The translations under genes were made by a program, and so were the position numbers. This document shows, in pieces, positions 38,001 to 49,150 of a stretch of 64,000 bases of DNA (the stretch's first letter is position 1; each line of letters starts with the position of its first letter). The stretch comes from Toxotes chatareus (Eukaryota > Chordata > Actinopteri > Toxotidae). Where the stretch lies: the NCBI GenBank assembly GCA_016801885.1, contig CM028886.1:1463001-1527000 (forward strand), in the 5' to 3' direction. The notes beneath the pieces were generated by a model. That model had not been told where the DNA came from and searched no databases. It worked only from the letters and a program-made list of their open reading frames with translations.

Positions 38001-41000
38001 TTCAAAAGTTAAATCATTTGCTCAGTTTGCATTGTTTATTATAAACATTTCTCTATATTAGTAAGCTAATCACAATCATTTTTCTTTACCATGTGACCCC
38101 CTCATGGCCTTTGTATATTTAGATGCACAGTTGTTTTTTTTTTTGTAAAGCTGCATCTCAGCTGCTGTCGACCAAATGAAAAAAACACAAACGACCTTCA
38201 AGCTGGAGAGAGCCCAAATAAAATGAGAGCTTACACAAACTCTGGGCTGGGTTCAGCACCTTTTGCCACTCTGAGCTTTTTCCTGGAGGGTTTCACAGTC
38301 CATATTCAGATTTTATGGCAGCCACATGGACTGCCAACAAGCAGCAACGCAGAGAGGTTCTTTAGGTAACAGCTCCCTAGAAATATTGCTATGCTGTTCA
38401 TGTAACAGTAACACAAACACCAGCCATGAGTGAAGAAGGCACTGTGCTGAAATCAGTGCCTCGAGGTGAAAATGCTCTCTTCATATTTGGAATAATTTAT
38501 ATAATAATAACCAAACATTCCCTTCGTGTTTTCTCACTTTAAGCATAATCAGCATGAAACTGGTGGAGTGACATACTTTTGTCTTTTGTCTCAGCAGAAG
38601 ACGGATCAGAGACGCCTGAGGGGGAGACCGGCACAGACGAGCCCTCAGTCAGAATGTGTGCACGACATCCGGATGAGAACGAGGAGATCTGCAGTCCGTC
38701 ACTCACCACAGACGTTCATGATGTGACCATCAGTGCTCCCACCTCTCACCCAGACGATTTTAAAACCGATGAGGAGGACCACACGGCCATGGGTGCCTCT
38801 CTGCCCGCTGCCAAAGTTTCTGCTGTGCAACAAGGAGGCGTTTCAGGTTCCACACGTTTTGATGTTGACAAAAACAAGAGCTGGTGTTAGAAGGTCTGTC
38901 TCCGAAAAATGTCCAGGAGAGGGCTTTACTGCACGCTGCGACGAAGCAGCTCAGGCTGACTTGTTTACAGAATGCAACCAGTCCAAGTTTGGACTTACAA
39001 TATAAAGCTCATTCATGCCACTGTAGTCACAGTGTTCATTCACTTAAAGCATGAAATGAATCCAACTCTTCTCACATTTACTGTATTGTTGCCTAAATAA
39101 TATTTGTTTTTAACACCCAAACTTCATTTTATCATTGAAAGTGCAGCATGGCCTTCGGTGAGTCAGCAGTGTGTCCTGTTCCTGAAGTAACAGCTCCCTC
39201 TGCTGCTTTTCAGGGAAATTGGCTTCTTACACTCAAGAAAAAAATGGTGTTAAAAACTTAATATAAAATATAATATAATATAATACACTAATATAAAATA
39301 CTAATATAAAATACAATATAATATACTAATATAAAATATAATAACCATTCAGATGGGAAATAGCTGTTTGCTAAATCTGGTACAAAGTATGACAATGATG
39401 GTTCCTGACAAACAGATTAAAGGAAATAAATAATAATATGCTAGGTTGGTTATTACTCTTCCATCACATATTTAATAATGTGTTTGCAGACGATGTTCAC
39501 TCGTCTGCAGACTCCTGTCTGGAAAACCCCTGTTTAAATGGAGGCACTTGTGTCGACGGTGACTCAGCGAGGTGCCTCTGTCTGCCTGGTTACGGAGGAG
39601 ATTTGTGCCACACAGGTTCAGTGTCAGCTGTTTGATAAACCTGCACCACAGAAACACAATCTGTCACATACAAGTAAAACCTTTCTAATAATTCATAAAA
39701 CAGCGTTTTGCTCCCCTCTCTTATCCCCCGTGTCTCAGACCTGGAGGAGTGCGAGCCAGGCTGGGAGAAGTTTCAGGGCTTCTGCTATCGTCACTTTAGC
39801 AAGAGGCAGAGTTGGGAGGCGGCTGAGCAGCACTGTCGGATGTGTGGTGGACATCTGATTTCTGTCATGACCCCTGAGGAGCAGGACTACATCAACGGTA
39901 AAGCACCAAACAGGTTTCACCTGATTTTGTGAGTTAGATGTAACTGCCTGGAGCCCAAGAAGCAGACGCAGAGTTCATCTTAACAAAATGACTGTTTACA
40001 GTGTGGAACTGGTGCTGTGAGAAAATGCCTTTCTTTGCTTCAGCCAGTGACGTTACTCGCTCACCAGTGTGTCTTAACATCTCATACACACTTCACAAAA
40101 AGAACAGCACTCTTCTTTAGCTTGCCTTGTTTTCCACTTTCGGTTTTTCAGTGCTTGATAGTTTGGTGCCGACCTCTGACCTCTGTAAGCGGTTAGCTAA
40201 CACCATGGAGGATGCTGACAGTGTACGCAGGAACACCGAAGCAGCTCGGCGATGTGCCGTGTTTCTCGCAGCACACATCAAACCAGTGATCTTCCACCGT
40301 AACATTCCTCTGAGTCAGACTGAAGTTCAAAAGCGATGAGTTTGTTTTAAGCCCTCAACATCTTCCAGACAAGACTCAACAGTGACGTTTCATGTCTTTT
40401 ATCTTATTCATTCATTCATTCTTTTTTTATTTGAACAAAATGCTGTGGTTTTGAAGCTGACGTTGGTATTTTGTCTGGCAGCACGGTGATGAGATACTTA
40501 TCTGACATTCCTCTGGCAGTGTTCCTGTGCAGGCAGTTGCTGTGGATCACACAGACTGATACTCAGACTGTAGTGTAAGCGACAGTAAAGGCAACATCTT
40601 TACAAAATCAGTCAACTTAGTAAGAATGTCAGATACAGGGTTGAATAACTCGGGTCTTTAGAATGTTTCGTATAGTATATTTTACACAGTGAAGTATATA
40701 ATGTGGCCTTAGCTCTGTAGTCTCTGCTCTCTGCATTCACAGTTTGGATTCAGTAATAACTCTGACTTTTGATTTGATCTGAAGTATCTGATCTTCCTTT
40801 TGGCTCAGTTACAGCTTTATGTACCACGTGTACTGCATGTAGCTGTGATACAGTGACTCCTGCCTTAGTTTCTCTCCACTCATGTCTTCCAATGTTTATT
40901 CCAGACAAATACAGAGAATATCAGTGGATTGGACTAAATGACAGAACCATTGAGGGAGACTTCCGCTGGTCAGACGGGAACCCTCTGGTGAGTTTCACTG

Positions 41001-41983
41001 AGACTCTGTTGTAGTAAAGGTTTTCTGAATTTTTTTGCTGTGCTTTTTCCTTCATGTGACTCTGCTGTAATCTTTCCTCCTCTCTCTGTGTCAGCTCTAT
41101 GAGAACTGGTACAAAGGCCAGCCTGACAGCTACTTCCTGTCCGGGGAGGACTGCGCGGTGATGGTGTGGCATGACGGCGGCCACTGGAGCGACGTACCAT
41201 GCAACTACCACCTGTCCTACACCTGCAAGAAGGGTGTCTGTGAGTTCTCCTAATCGTCTTGTATTTAAACGACCTCAGCAGGTGAGGATCTAAGCAGCAA
41301 AGAAGCTGTCTCTTTATTTTTCTTCCATGTAACAGCTTCCTGTGGCGAGCCCCCTCAGGTTCCCTCTGCTAAAGTTTTTGGGAAGAAGCGTTTGCGTTAC
41401 GAGACGAACACCAAGGTGCGGTACTACTGTGAAGATGGTTTTGTTCAGAAACTGAATCCTGTGATCAAGTGCCTGCCCGGCGGCCAGTGGGAGCAGCCTC
41501 TGATTACATGCATGCCAAGTAAGTGCTTTTACTGACCTCTCTGAGCCCTGAGAACTAATCCCCCGTATTAAACATGAATATTACATCTCAGTTAAATCAC
41601 AAAAATACATAAGGAGGAGGCTGAGTGGCTGAAAAGAGACAGAATATTCTGGGTAAGTGAGGCAAAATAAAAAGTGTGAATGTTTATTTGGTGATTTATT
41701 TGCCAAAAATATTCTGTGTTTTTCAGGTTATGTTCGTACTTAGAGCGATAAATTTAACATAAAATAAAAAGTGCACAGCAGGAAGCCTGGGAGCACCACA
41801 GTGCAGAAGTAAACTAAATTATTAAATCTGCTTTTTTTCCCTCCTTTAGCCCGTTCAGTGGAAGTGGACTCAGTTACCTCACCTCCTCACCAGCATGAAG
41901 AGGTCATGGAGGTCATGGAGGTCATGGGCGCAGCCACAGAGAAAGCAACACCGCTGTTCTGGGACATTAAGTGGAATGTGTAA
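20041..41983 (+). CDS. bcan: Brevican, lectican chondroitin sulfate proteoglycan
   Basis: Fifteen coding exons sum to 1,291 codons: 20041-20051, 30930-31012, 32241-32633, 33504-33678, 34144-34271, 34775-35068, 35344-36231, 36792-37619, 38598-38846, 39490-39615, 39739-39897, 40905-40987, 41095-41233, 41336-41518, 41850-41983. Exons 1-2 give a signal peptide (MKMKLVVPLPVLLCAICF). Then come an Ig V domain (LTLPC to GFYRCEV), link module 1 split over two exons, link module 2 in one exon (ending HDVYCFR), a 650-residue acidic Ser/Thr/Glu-rich region, one EGF (CLENPCLNGGTC), a C-type lectin domain in three exons (WIGLND, DCAVMVWHDGGHWSDVPC) and a sushi domain. The Ig-link modules bind hyaluronan and link protein; the lectin binds tenascin-R. 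REGSGESSGE (about 37300) is a likely chondroitin sulfate site. The last exon has three EVM repeats. It is longer than human brevican (about 911 residues) because of the middle region. The choice of bcan over ncan rests on the neighbours. Confidence 0.92.
20660..21450 (-). mobile_element. Degenerate LINE fragment (L2/Rex1-type reverse transcriptase 3' part)
   Basis: Read on the minus strand, 21340-21190 encodes a decayed SSRVDYYNRLLSGLPKKTT followed by AHSGQKT, a recognisable version of the (S)RVDYCNSLLxG motif C-terminal to fish LINE reverse transcriptases. Downstream sequence carries frame breaks and stops. It is an old copy in bcan intron 1. Outer limits are approximate. Confidence 0.55.
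21842..21868. repeat. (CA)n microsatellite in bcan intron 1
   Basis: About 13 uninterrupted CA units. Confidence 0.9.
24830..24880. promoter_or_regulatory. Cluster of AGGTCA half-sites with a perfect ERE-type palindrome
   Basis: AGGTCACTGTGACCT at 24846-24860 matches the estrogen response element pattern (AGGTCA, 3-base spacer, TGACCT) exactly. Further AAGGTCA half-sites flank it at 24832-24838 and 24870-24876. It lies in bcan intron 1. Similar GGTCA-rich arrays occur inside fish interspersed repeats, so it may be repeat-derived; nuclear receptor binding is inference. Confidence 0.5.
25789..25990 (+). repeat. Interspersed fish repeat: CA microsatellite plus CCTAAC-like block
   Basis: A (CA)n run is followed by CATTCTTGTTTTACTATCTT, TGTGGGGATCTG, a block of CACCCTAAACCTGACTCTAA and AACCCTAAAACCAAGTCTTA, then CTTGTGGGGTCCAACATTTT. 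The layout (TGTGGGGA, degenerate CCTAAC units, inverted GTGGGGTCC) is that of a widespread teleost repeat. A second copy in opposite orientation is at 59204-59429. Confidence 0.6.
26113..26132. repeat. (TG)n microsatellite
   Basis: A short run of TG units in bcan intron 1. Confidence 0.85.
26273..30900 (-). mobile_element. Near full-length but decayed L2/Maui-like non-LTR retrotransposon
   Basis: On the minus strand the element reads 5' to 3' from about 30900 to 26273. An ORF1-like part (about 30900-30375) contains an SGNH/esterase-like fold (TLVIGSSILRNVKL, IVIHVGRNDTRL). The endonuclease follows (30105-29000): IRCGLLNIRSLLSK, LFCLSETWLQ, VVYRPP, VIIVGDFNIHVD, NPVLSDHSLV. The reverse transcriptase (28850-27143) has FRVHHSTETAL, GVPQGSVLGPILFTLYM, the catalytic YADD box near 27977 and SRLDYCNSLLSG. 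Frameshifts and stops break it near 30100, 29700, 28980, 28450 and 28020, so it cannot move itself. The 3' end shows TTTATTTATATAGCGCC and a (TTCAA)n tail at 26274-26298, standard for this clade in fish. It lies antisense in bcan intron 1. Confidence 0.85.
34330..34528 (+). mobile_element. Tc1-like transposase C-terminal remnant
   Basis: The plus strand reads PELNPVQHLWNEMDA, a version of the PDLNPIEHLWxELxR motif before the last catalytic acid of Tc1 transposases. After a frame change come LVAEWxQIP-like and RRAEAVIAA stretches from the transposase C-terminus. Only about 200 bases survive, with indels. It lies in the bcan intron between link module 1 and link module 2 and has no terminal repeats I could find. 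Confidence 0.7.
39250..39346. repeat. AT-rich degenerate tandem repeat
   Basis: Repeats of AATATAAAAT and ATAATATA units occur in the bcan intron just before the EGF exon. Confidence 0.75.
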
Positions 41984-44900
41984 AGCCATCCTGACTTCAT
42001 TATTATTATTTTTTAGATACCGTTCCTCTCCTTGCTCCCACCCGTCATGAGTCTTAAAAGAGTTTCCAGCCCAGTTCCTAGATTAAGTTAAACTGTACAA
42101 AACTAATCTTTCATGTTAAAGAAATATCAATCAAACAAACGTTCCTACAATCACGGAAAATCTGGAAAAATGTGCAACCCAGACGTGTTTTCCAGGAGTG
42201 GAAAAAGTGAAGCATTTCTAAAGAGTTCTGTAAGATTGAGATGGACGTGTTGATTTGACCAGCTAGATAAACAAACAAACAAAAAAAAATGTTGCTGGCT
42301 GATTTAGATATCCCTGGAAAAAACACAGCATCCAAAATAACTTTCTCATGAAACTGTCATATGAGCAGATAAGAGAGACCTGGGCCCAGTTAAGGAAATG
42401 CACATTAATCCCAAGTTATCATCTCGACCCATCTGATCGTACTTAAAGTGCGAGTTAATCATGTAAATGTAAGTTTTATTAGTCTAAATTACCCTAAATA
42501 AACCAAATTAAATGTAAACCAAGCAGGTTATAGGAATGATATGAGAGGTTAAGGGATCCAGAACTATTTAAAAATGAGTTTTTGAAAACAAGTTGCGTCC
42601 TTCACAGCAGAATTACCTGTGAGGAGAATAGTGAACCTACAGTGTTCTTTACTTTCTCAATCAACAGCCTTTTCATAACTAAACATAGCTGTTTTATTTT
42701 TTTTAATGAAGGTCATAGAAATTAAAACCAACCTGTTCAAAGACAACGCTGACTTCATGAATTTGACTGCTGCTGCCATAAACTCTGCATTATGTTAACA
42801 TGTTGGTAACAGACTGCTGTTCGTGATGAGTTCGGCGTGTAGAAAACTCTGACATTCACCGACACCATTTTGTTTTTACTTCTCTGTGAGAGCGTTGTAA
42901 GAACAGTGGCCATCAGTCAGCCTTCATTTCCCACTGTCTGCACTCTCAAAAAAAGATGTGTGCTCTTGTTGTGTGTCAAGCTTCACACACTTTTTAAACT
43001 TTTCCAGCACAACTCGGTTTTTCCATACAGGAAACCTGAATTATTCACCCGTGCGACGGAGAGTTCCTGCCCGTCATCACACCTGAGAAAACCTCAGCCA
43101 CCTCAGGTAATGTGAATGGGATGCCTTTGTGTGGCAGTCTTTAAAAGAAAGCGCATCTTTAACATCAGTAGATATTGAGATGAATTCGTTTCGGCTCCAG
43201 GCACAGGCACAGGCATCCCGGAGATTCAGTTACTGTCCTTCTCCTGAAGAGAAAACTGCGTTCTTTTTTTTTCAGTTAGATGATACCAACAGGAAAGTAC
43301 ATGATTAAAAGCCGAAGCACCTGCTTCTCTCTGTGCACACAGGCCATCTTTTTTAAGAATACAGTTCACTGACTCTGCTCGTGCTCTGGTGCTTTTGATT
43401 CAGGTGTCTCTTAGACTCTGTACAACGGTTTGGCATACAGTGTCCTGATCAGTATCCTGTCTGTAGATCTACACTGGCCTCAGAATGACAGCTCTGCTTC
43501 TGGCATCAAGGAGGAAACACAAGTATTTTTGATGATGCGACTAATGCAACAAAGCTCATCTGCTGTTTTCTAGTTTTAAAAGCAGTGTTGTAATAGACTG
43601 ACAGTAACAAAGCAGGAAATGTTAATCACTGATAAAATGAACACATACCATATAAATGTACAAGTAAAAGTAATTTAGTAAAAATGAGTTCAATGAAAGA
43701 GAGAATTAATAAAATGTAATTTTGTAATGTAGTCTGAATCTTTGCTCTTGTTATGTGTTGTTTGATTTAACTGTATAAAAATTAACACATTAAAATAACA
43801 TGATCACATGACTCTTAATGAAGAGTACAGTGTCTTACCAGATAACTTAGTTTAGGAAAATTTAAACGTAGTAAGAGTAGTTGTGGAGTTTGGAGATTGT
43901 ATTTTCATGGCCCTTTTTCATCAAAAGAATTTATTTGTCTAATTAATGAGCTCATTAGTGTAAAACCTTCAAACTGCAGAGCTGCAGCCTCCGGCTGGGT
44001 TTTGATTTTTACAGCCAGGAGTCATTTCCGATGCTAACACAAGGAGTCGCCAAAGCAGCGAAGTTTGGAACCTGACACAGGGCTTCAGCACATGCTCTGT
44101 TATCAGTTTCTTTAGGCGACTTCCACATGTTTTTGGCTGCACCCTCAGACAGTGAATTGGTGATGTTTGAAAAGCTCACAGGGCATTTAAAAACACAGAG
44201 TCTACAAAGTGTGTCATGTAAAATCCCACACACGGGTGGCATCTGGAGCCACATCCAAAAAGCTGCTTTCTCTCCAACATGGCAAACTTCAAAGAAAGCA
44301 CAAATATTTCACTGCCAAATCAGTACCCTGACATGTGGACACGTCTTTATTGAATAAATTCAGTTACATGGAATTAATTTGCCGATAAACCAGTCGATCC
44401 TTAAAGTAGGTTTTAGCTGCTTTGGACGAGCTCACAGGAAGCAGTTTGGTCTTAGACAAAGTATTACAGGTTTAGTGTGAGATGATTGTGTGTGTTTCTT
44501 TTTCACCTTTTACTTCCATTTTTTCCATTTTTCCATACGTCACAGAAGCTGGCATTATCCAAAATAAACTACAGTAAACATCCAAACAACAATTATTTCT
44601 TAAAGGATTATTACGTCAGAGAGAATCACTGCTGGAGTGAAAAATTGACGTTTACCAGCCACAACCAAAATCTTCTGGCAGTTTTGGCTGGTAGCTGCTG
44701 GACACGTTCAGGACACATTCAGGAAAAACCTGAATTACTCTTCATGTATCTGTTTAACATGGGTTTGTATTGTCTTTACATCCAATGGAAGAAATAAGCC
44801 TGATCAGGAAAGCTTCTGAACCCATGGTCATCTGACCCAGTCATTCAGTCTCATGTCTTATTGAGAAATCTGGGTTAGAAACTAAATCAAACAGAGTTTG

Positions 44901-45197
44901 GAGACGGTGTAGAAGGTCCTGTCTACACGCTAAATCAGTTCCTGGCTTTAAGCCAAATTATATGGAAATGAGGCCTTTTGTTTTCAGAAGGCCCTGTTTT
45001 AAATTAATAACATGGCCGTGTCACTCACTCAATTTTGAAAATGTAAGAATTGAAATTTAACCATATAATTCTGTTGTCAGTAATTGTCTGTTGCTTCAGA
45101 TGTGAGGTTTCGTAATTCGTTCCGCTGTAAATAATTCTGTGCAGTAAATTCAACGCTCTCCTGACATGCTCTGAGACACTGCAGGTCTTATTTGAGG
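41984..45197. other. Intergenic between convergent bcan and hapln2
   Basis: This is the 3' UTR space of both genes. Possible polyadenylation signals are AATAAA near 42495 (+) and minus-strand AATAAA (tttatt) at 44347-44352. I see no coding exon or recognisable repeat family. Confidence 0.5.
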
Positions 45198-47165
45198 CTA
45201 CCTATAGCAATAGGCTCCGTAAAGATGCGTCTTCTTGTCAGGGAACCCAAACGAGCGCACCCCTGCCCCGGGGATGCCTCCGCAGCGCTCCCTGGGGTTG
45301 CTGATGGGGAACCGTACGCTGCCGTCTTTCAGCCATCCGCCGTCACACTGGTCATAGTTTTGGAAATGCCAGGCGGCATAAAGCTGGCCGACCAACGCCA
45401 GCTCGGCTCCCTGATGTTTACACGCACGTCCTGCCTGCTCAAGGGAGAAAGACCCCGATATGTAGAAGACGGAACCTGTGAGAGGACGAAGGATTGATAT
45501 GAACACATCCAGGCAACTTCAGTTCAGAGGTTTGGTATTGTCTCAATACTGTCAAACATTCTTGCAAAGTTCCATCTCACTTGTCACATTTTCCTGATTG
45601 CAGCAGGAACAGAGGCGGCCAAGTGTTTTCCCACTGATAAACGTGTTCATCGCTCCTCCTTTTTTGTCCTCTGTCCACCTACTACCAGTTTGCTACCAAA
45701 GGTCAGGCTGCAGCTACGCAGAGCTGACATTCAGAGTTGTTTCTGAAACACTGATTGATTGTGAAATAAAGTAACAACATCCTTCCCTTCACACAACTCT
45801 GAACTGTGACACTCCACTGGCATTAACGAGAAAACCCACACTGTGTGAGGACTTTCCAGGAATCTGAGAATGTCTGAGAAATCCTGAGTTCTGCTTCAGA
45901 ACAAGTCTGATGTTGGTGCTGAGGGCGATGCAACAGTTTGTGAAACTGATCAACGAACCCCAGCCTGGAGTTTCAGTCAAGTGGTTCACTGCACAGATTC
46001 ATGCAGGTGAGATTCTTAGCACCTGGAAAATTCAGACATTGTGAAAAGGAAAAAATTTTTAAAATCGGAGGAATAATCTAAAACAGGCTTTTCTGCCTGA
46101 TGTTAAACATTTAAAGATTCCAGTTTTCTGTCATGTCTGATAAGAATCAGGTCCCACATGGTCCAAGCAACAACTCAAAGCTTACCAGACGCCTGAGAGG
46201 TGAAGCAGAAAGCGTCGAACCGATCGTGATTCTTATCCTTTGCTCCATAACTGCGAATCCCAGGGAGCAGCTCTCCTCCACAGACGGGTCGAGGGTGGAT
46301 GATGGGGTACTGAACGGTTCCATCGCGGAGCCAGCCTGCGTTACACCAGTCCAGACCATCCGTCCAGGCTGCAGGAGGAGACACGCTGATTTAGGAGGGC
46401 TGATATAGCTGGAGACAGCATGTTATTGGCTGCTAATAAACACTTTGCACAGTATGTGGTACCTCTGTAGAGCTGGATGTATGTGGCTAACGTAGCATCT
46501 TGCTCAGCACAAGCCTCCTGGGCTTCATGGAAGGTGAATCTGTAGCGTCCATTTTCACTCTGGTATGGGAACACCACCCCTGGAAACAGAAGCCATCTTT
46601 TCACTGTTTATGCTGTACACTTTCACAGTGTCCTGTGCTTCCTGCCTTTCATTAAAGGACAATGATTCCCCAACACAAACCCGCAGCCATGATAAAATCC
46701 TTGCCCCTATGTAGGTGTGGGAACATTTCAAACACATATTTTACACCATTTACAGCAGTGAAAGCTGATACTTGGATTAGACACTGGTCTTCTCATTGCT
46801 TCAGTTACCTTCAATCCTCAGCGTTATGACAACACTCTCATCCTCGATGCCATTGACAAGCTCACAGCGATACCTGCCGCCATCTTCCAGCTCCAGACGG
46901 CTGAGCTGCAGGGAGGCGTCCATTATGTGAGCCTTTCGAAGAGAGGCCCGCGGTCCAAGATGGCCGTAGGGCTTGAAGGCATGTGCATTTGATATCATGA
47001 TGATATTCTCTGGCCCCACGTGCTCGGGCTCCAGCTTTGTCCATTTCACTTTGTAATGACTGGGTTTGCTTCTCAGAATACACGGCAAGGTGACATTATC
47101 TCCCCTTCGGCCGGTGACTTCAGCGAACACAGGCGGGTCGATGAGATACTTCAGCTTCTTGGACG
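45198..47165 (-). CDS. hapln2: Hyaluronan and proteoglycan link protein 2, 5' exon missing
   Basis: Four exons were placed: 47165-46809 (Ig), 46579-46463 and 46368-46186 (link module 1), 45475-45198 (link module 2, ending YCYR then TAG). The Ig V domain has NVTLPCILR and DGGRYRCELVNG. Link 1 starts GVVFPYQSENGRYRFTFHEA and contains GLDWCNAGWLRDGTVQYP; link 2 starts GSVFYISGSFSLEQAGRA and contains YDQCDGGWLKDGSVRFP. Phases join cleanly (all phase 1). The protein is secreted and clamps lecticans to hyaluronan; HAPLN2 partners brevican at nodes of Ranvier. The signal-peptide exon should lie upstream (above 47165) and end in phase 1, but I could not identify it. Link 1 is split by a 94-base intron after IQLYR. 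Paralogue choice rests on pairing with bcan. Confidence 0.88.
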
Positions 47166-47627
47166 CTGGGGGACAAACAGCATCCAGCAGGTGTCAGTGT
47201 TTGTGTCGTCACAGTTCACTGACCAAAGGTAAAGCAAAGACATTCTGAAAATGATTGTTGAACTGCCCTTTAAAACCCTCAGACACGTATGTCAAACCCA
47301 GTTTTTCATACTTTTATTCAGCAATAGTTATTCAGCACATTTGCTTTTGGTGATTGCTGTTAGTGGCAGAGTCGACCTGTGACTGGGAGCTCCGTGGTGC
47401 TGCACCCATCAGTGACCGTCCTCTGAGAAGCTTCTCAGAAACACAGCTCTTGCTCTTCCTCTGCTGTATTTCAGAGAAGCTTCTCAAGGTGTGACACCAG
47501 CGCAGGTCATGTGACTCAGAGGCACACCTGGCACGTGCTCTGGCTTTGCCTCATTAGGATGAAAATGCCAACCACCAGGTGCGTGCTGAAGTCAGAGTGT
47601 GGGCAGCACTGAAACATTTAACTCCTC

Positions 47628-47646
47628 AAAAAAAAAAAAAAAAAAA
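47628..47646. repeat. Poly(A) tract
   Basis: About 19 A residues with no recognisable element attached. Confidence 0.8.
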
Positions 47647-49030
47647 CATTTTGCACAATCCAGTTTGCAGATTTTGAAGGTTCACAATCATTTTCATGTA
47701 AAAGCTAATCATTAACAGCAGACAGGACAGATTACCAAAACCTCATTCATCACGACACCATGAGGACTGTACCTGCTGCGCTGGGTGTATACAAAGCTGA
47801 AGACCAGGTGAAGCAGCTTGATGTTAGTAGAAGAATCACAGCGCAGTTCATCATGAAGGCGGTCACTCTTCCAGCGCCTACGATTCGACAGGTAAGCGTG
47901 TCATCATCTCCTAATCTCCTTCACACTGATCTTGGCAGAGGTAAAGGGAGAAAAACAATAGTTCAGACCTGTGAAGTTGAGAAGACGCAGTTGTGCAGTT
48001 GCCCCCCTGTGTTGTCCCACATGACGACAGTGTTTGATAAGTGTCCAGTCAGAAAATTCCTGGATAGTTCATAACTTTGGAAAGTGGAGGCTGATGTTTG
48101 TCCCTGTTTGGTCCTTGGTCCAAGCCCTGAATGTCCCGCTGTCACATGCAGTTCATCTCTCTCATTCTCACACCCTCTCTCTCCTCTCTCTGGTCATATG
48201 GTCCAGTTGGTGATAAACAGTGTGTAAACAGGATTGTTGTCCTCTCTGTTCCAGATGTTAATGAGCGTATGAAGCCCTGAAATGCTCTTTCATTCTGTTT
48301 TACTCGGATTTGTTCTCTTTTTGTTTTGTTATCGAAGATGAGAAAAAAAATGAAAAGATAAACAATTTTCACACGTTTTGGTTTCCACACGTAAAACATT
48401 CAAACAGTTTGCAGATGTTTCAGCGCTGTGTTTCAGTTTAAAACACATCAGATTGTTTTCTGAGGTCAAGCAGAAGTTGTTCATTTTCATTTTTTACCGA
48501 AATGAAATTGTTTGGTAAAATAATTCTGTGTTTGTGGCACTGATATTTTTTTTTAGTAAAAGAGTATTTTGACCAGATTTGCCTTCTGGCTCCTGCACTG
48601 GCTTCTCCTGTCACACAGCATATTGTAGCATTCAGCCTATACAGTGACCAGCCATCACTGAACCCGGACAACAAGCCTGCCTGTGTATTCTAACCTTTCT
48701 CAGAAGGCTGTTGCCAAAGAGGACTATAGTGTGCATTGAGCCATCTTTGTTATTGCCCACACGGCTCCGGGGGGCAGTGGGAGAGGAAGCTGTGTCCGTG
48801 GCCCCTGGGCACAAGGGCTGCATTGTGAGAGTCACGGTCTCCACGCGGTGACAGCAGGCGGCGGTCACACAAACACGGTCCAATATGGAAAAAAGATGAA
48901 ATAATGGGATTCTTCTGTTTTTGCTTGTGTTGCCTCTCCATTGTGCTCCATCATCAATGGGACTCTTTCTTGGTCTCCAATTAGTATTCACCCAAACACC
49001 TCTAGGTGACAACGGCCAACTGTCTCTGAT

Positions 49031-49069
49031 TCTATCTATCTATCTATCTATCCATCTATCCATCTATCC

Positions 49070-49112
<43 letters not shown>

Positions 49113-49150
49113 CATCTATCCATCTATCCATCTATCTATCCATCTATCTT
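49031..49150. repeat. (TATC/CATC)n tetranucleotide microsatellite
   Basis: About 30 tetramers of CTAT with regularly spaced CCAT variants, interrupted but continuous for 120 bases. Likely polymorphic in length. Confidence 0.92.

Noticed and set aside
40127..40339. Plus-strand 70-residue frame in the bcan intron between the first two lectin exons
   Set aside because: It would interrupt the lectin fold, lacks fitting splice phases, and the conserved lectin exons join without it.
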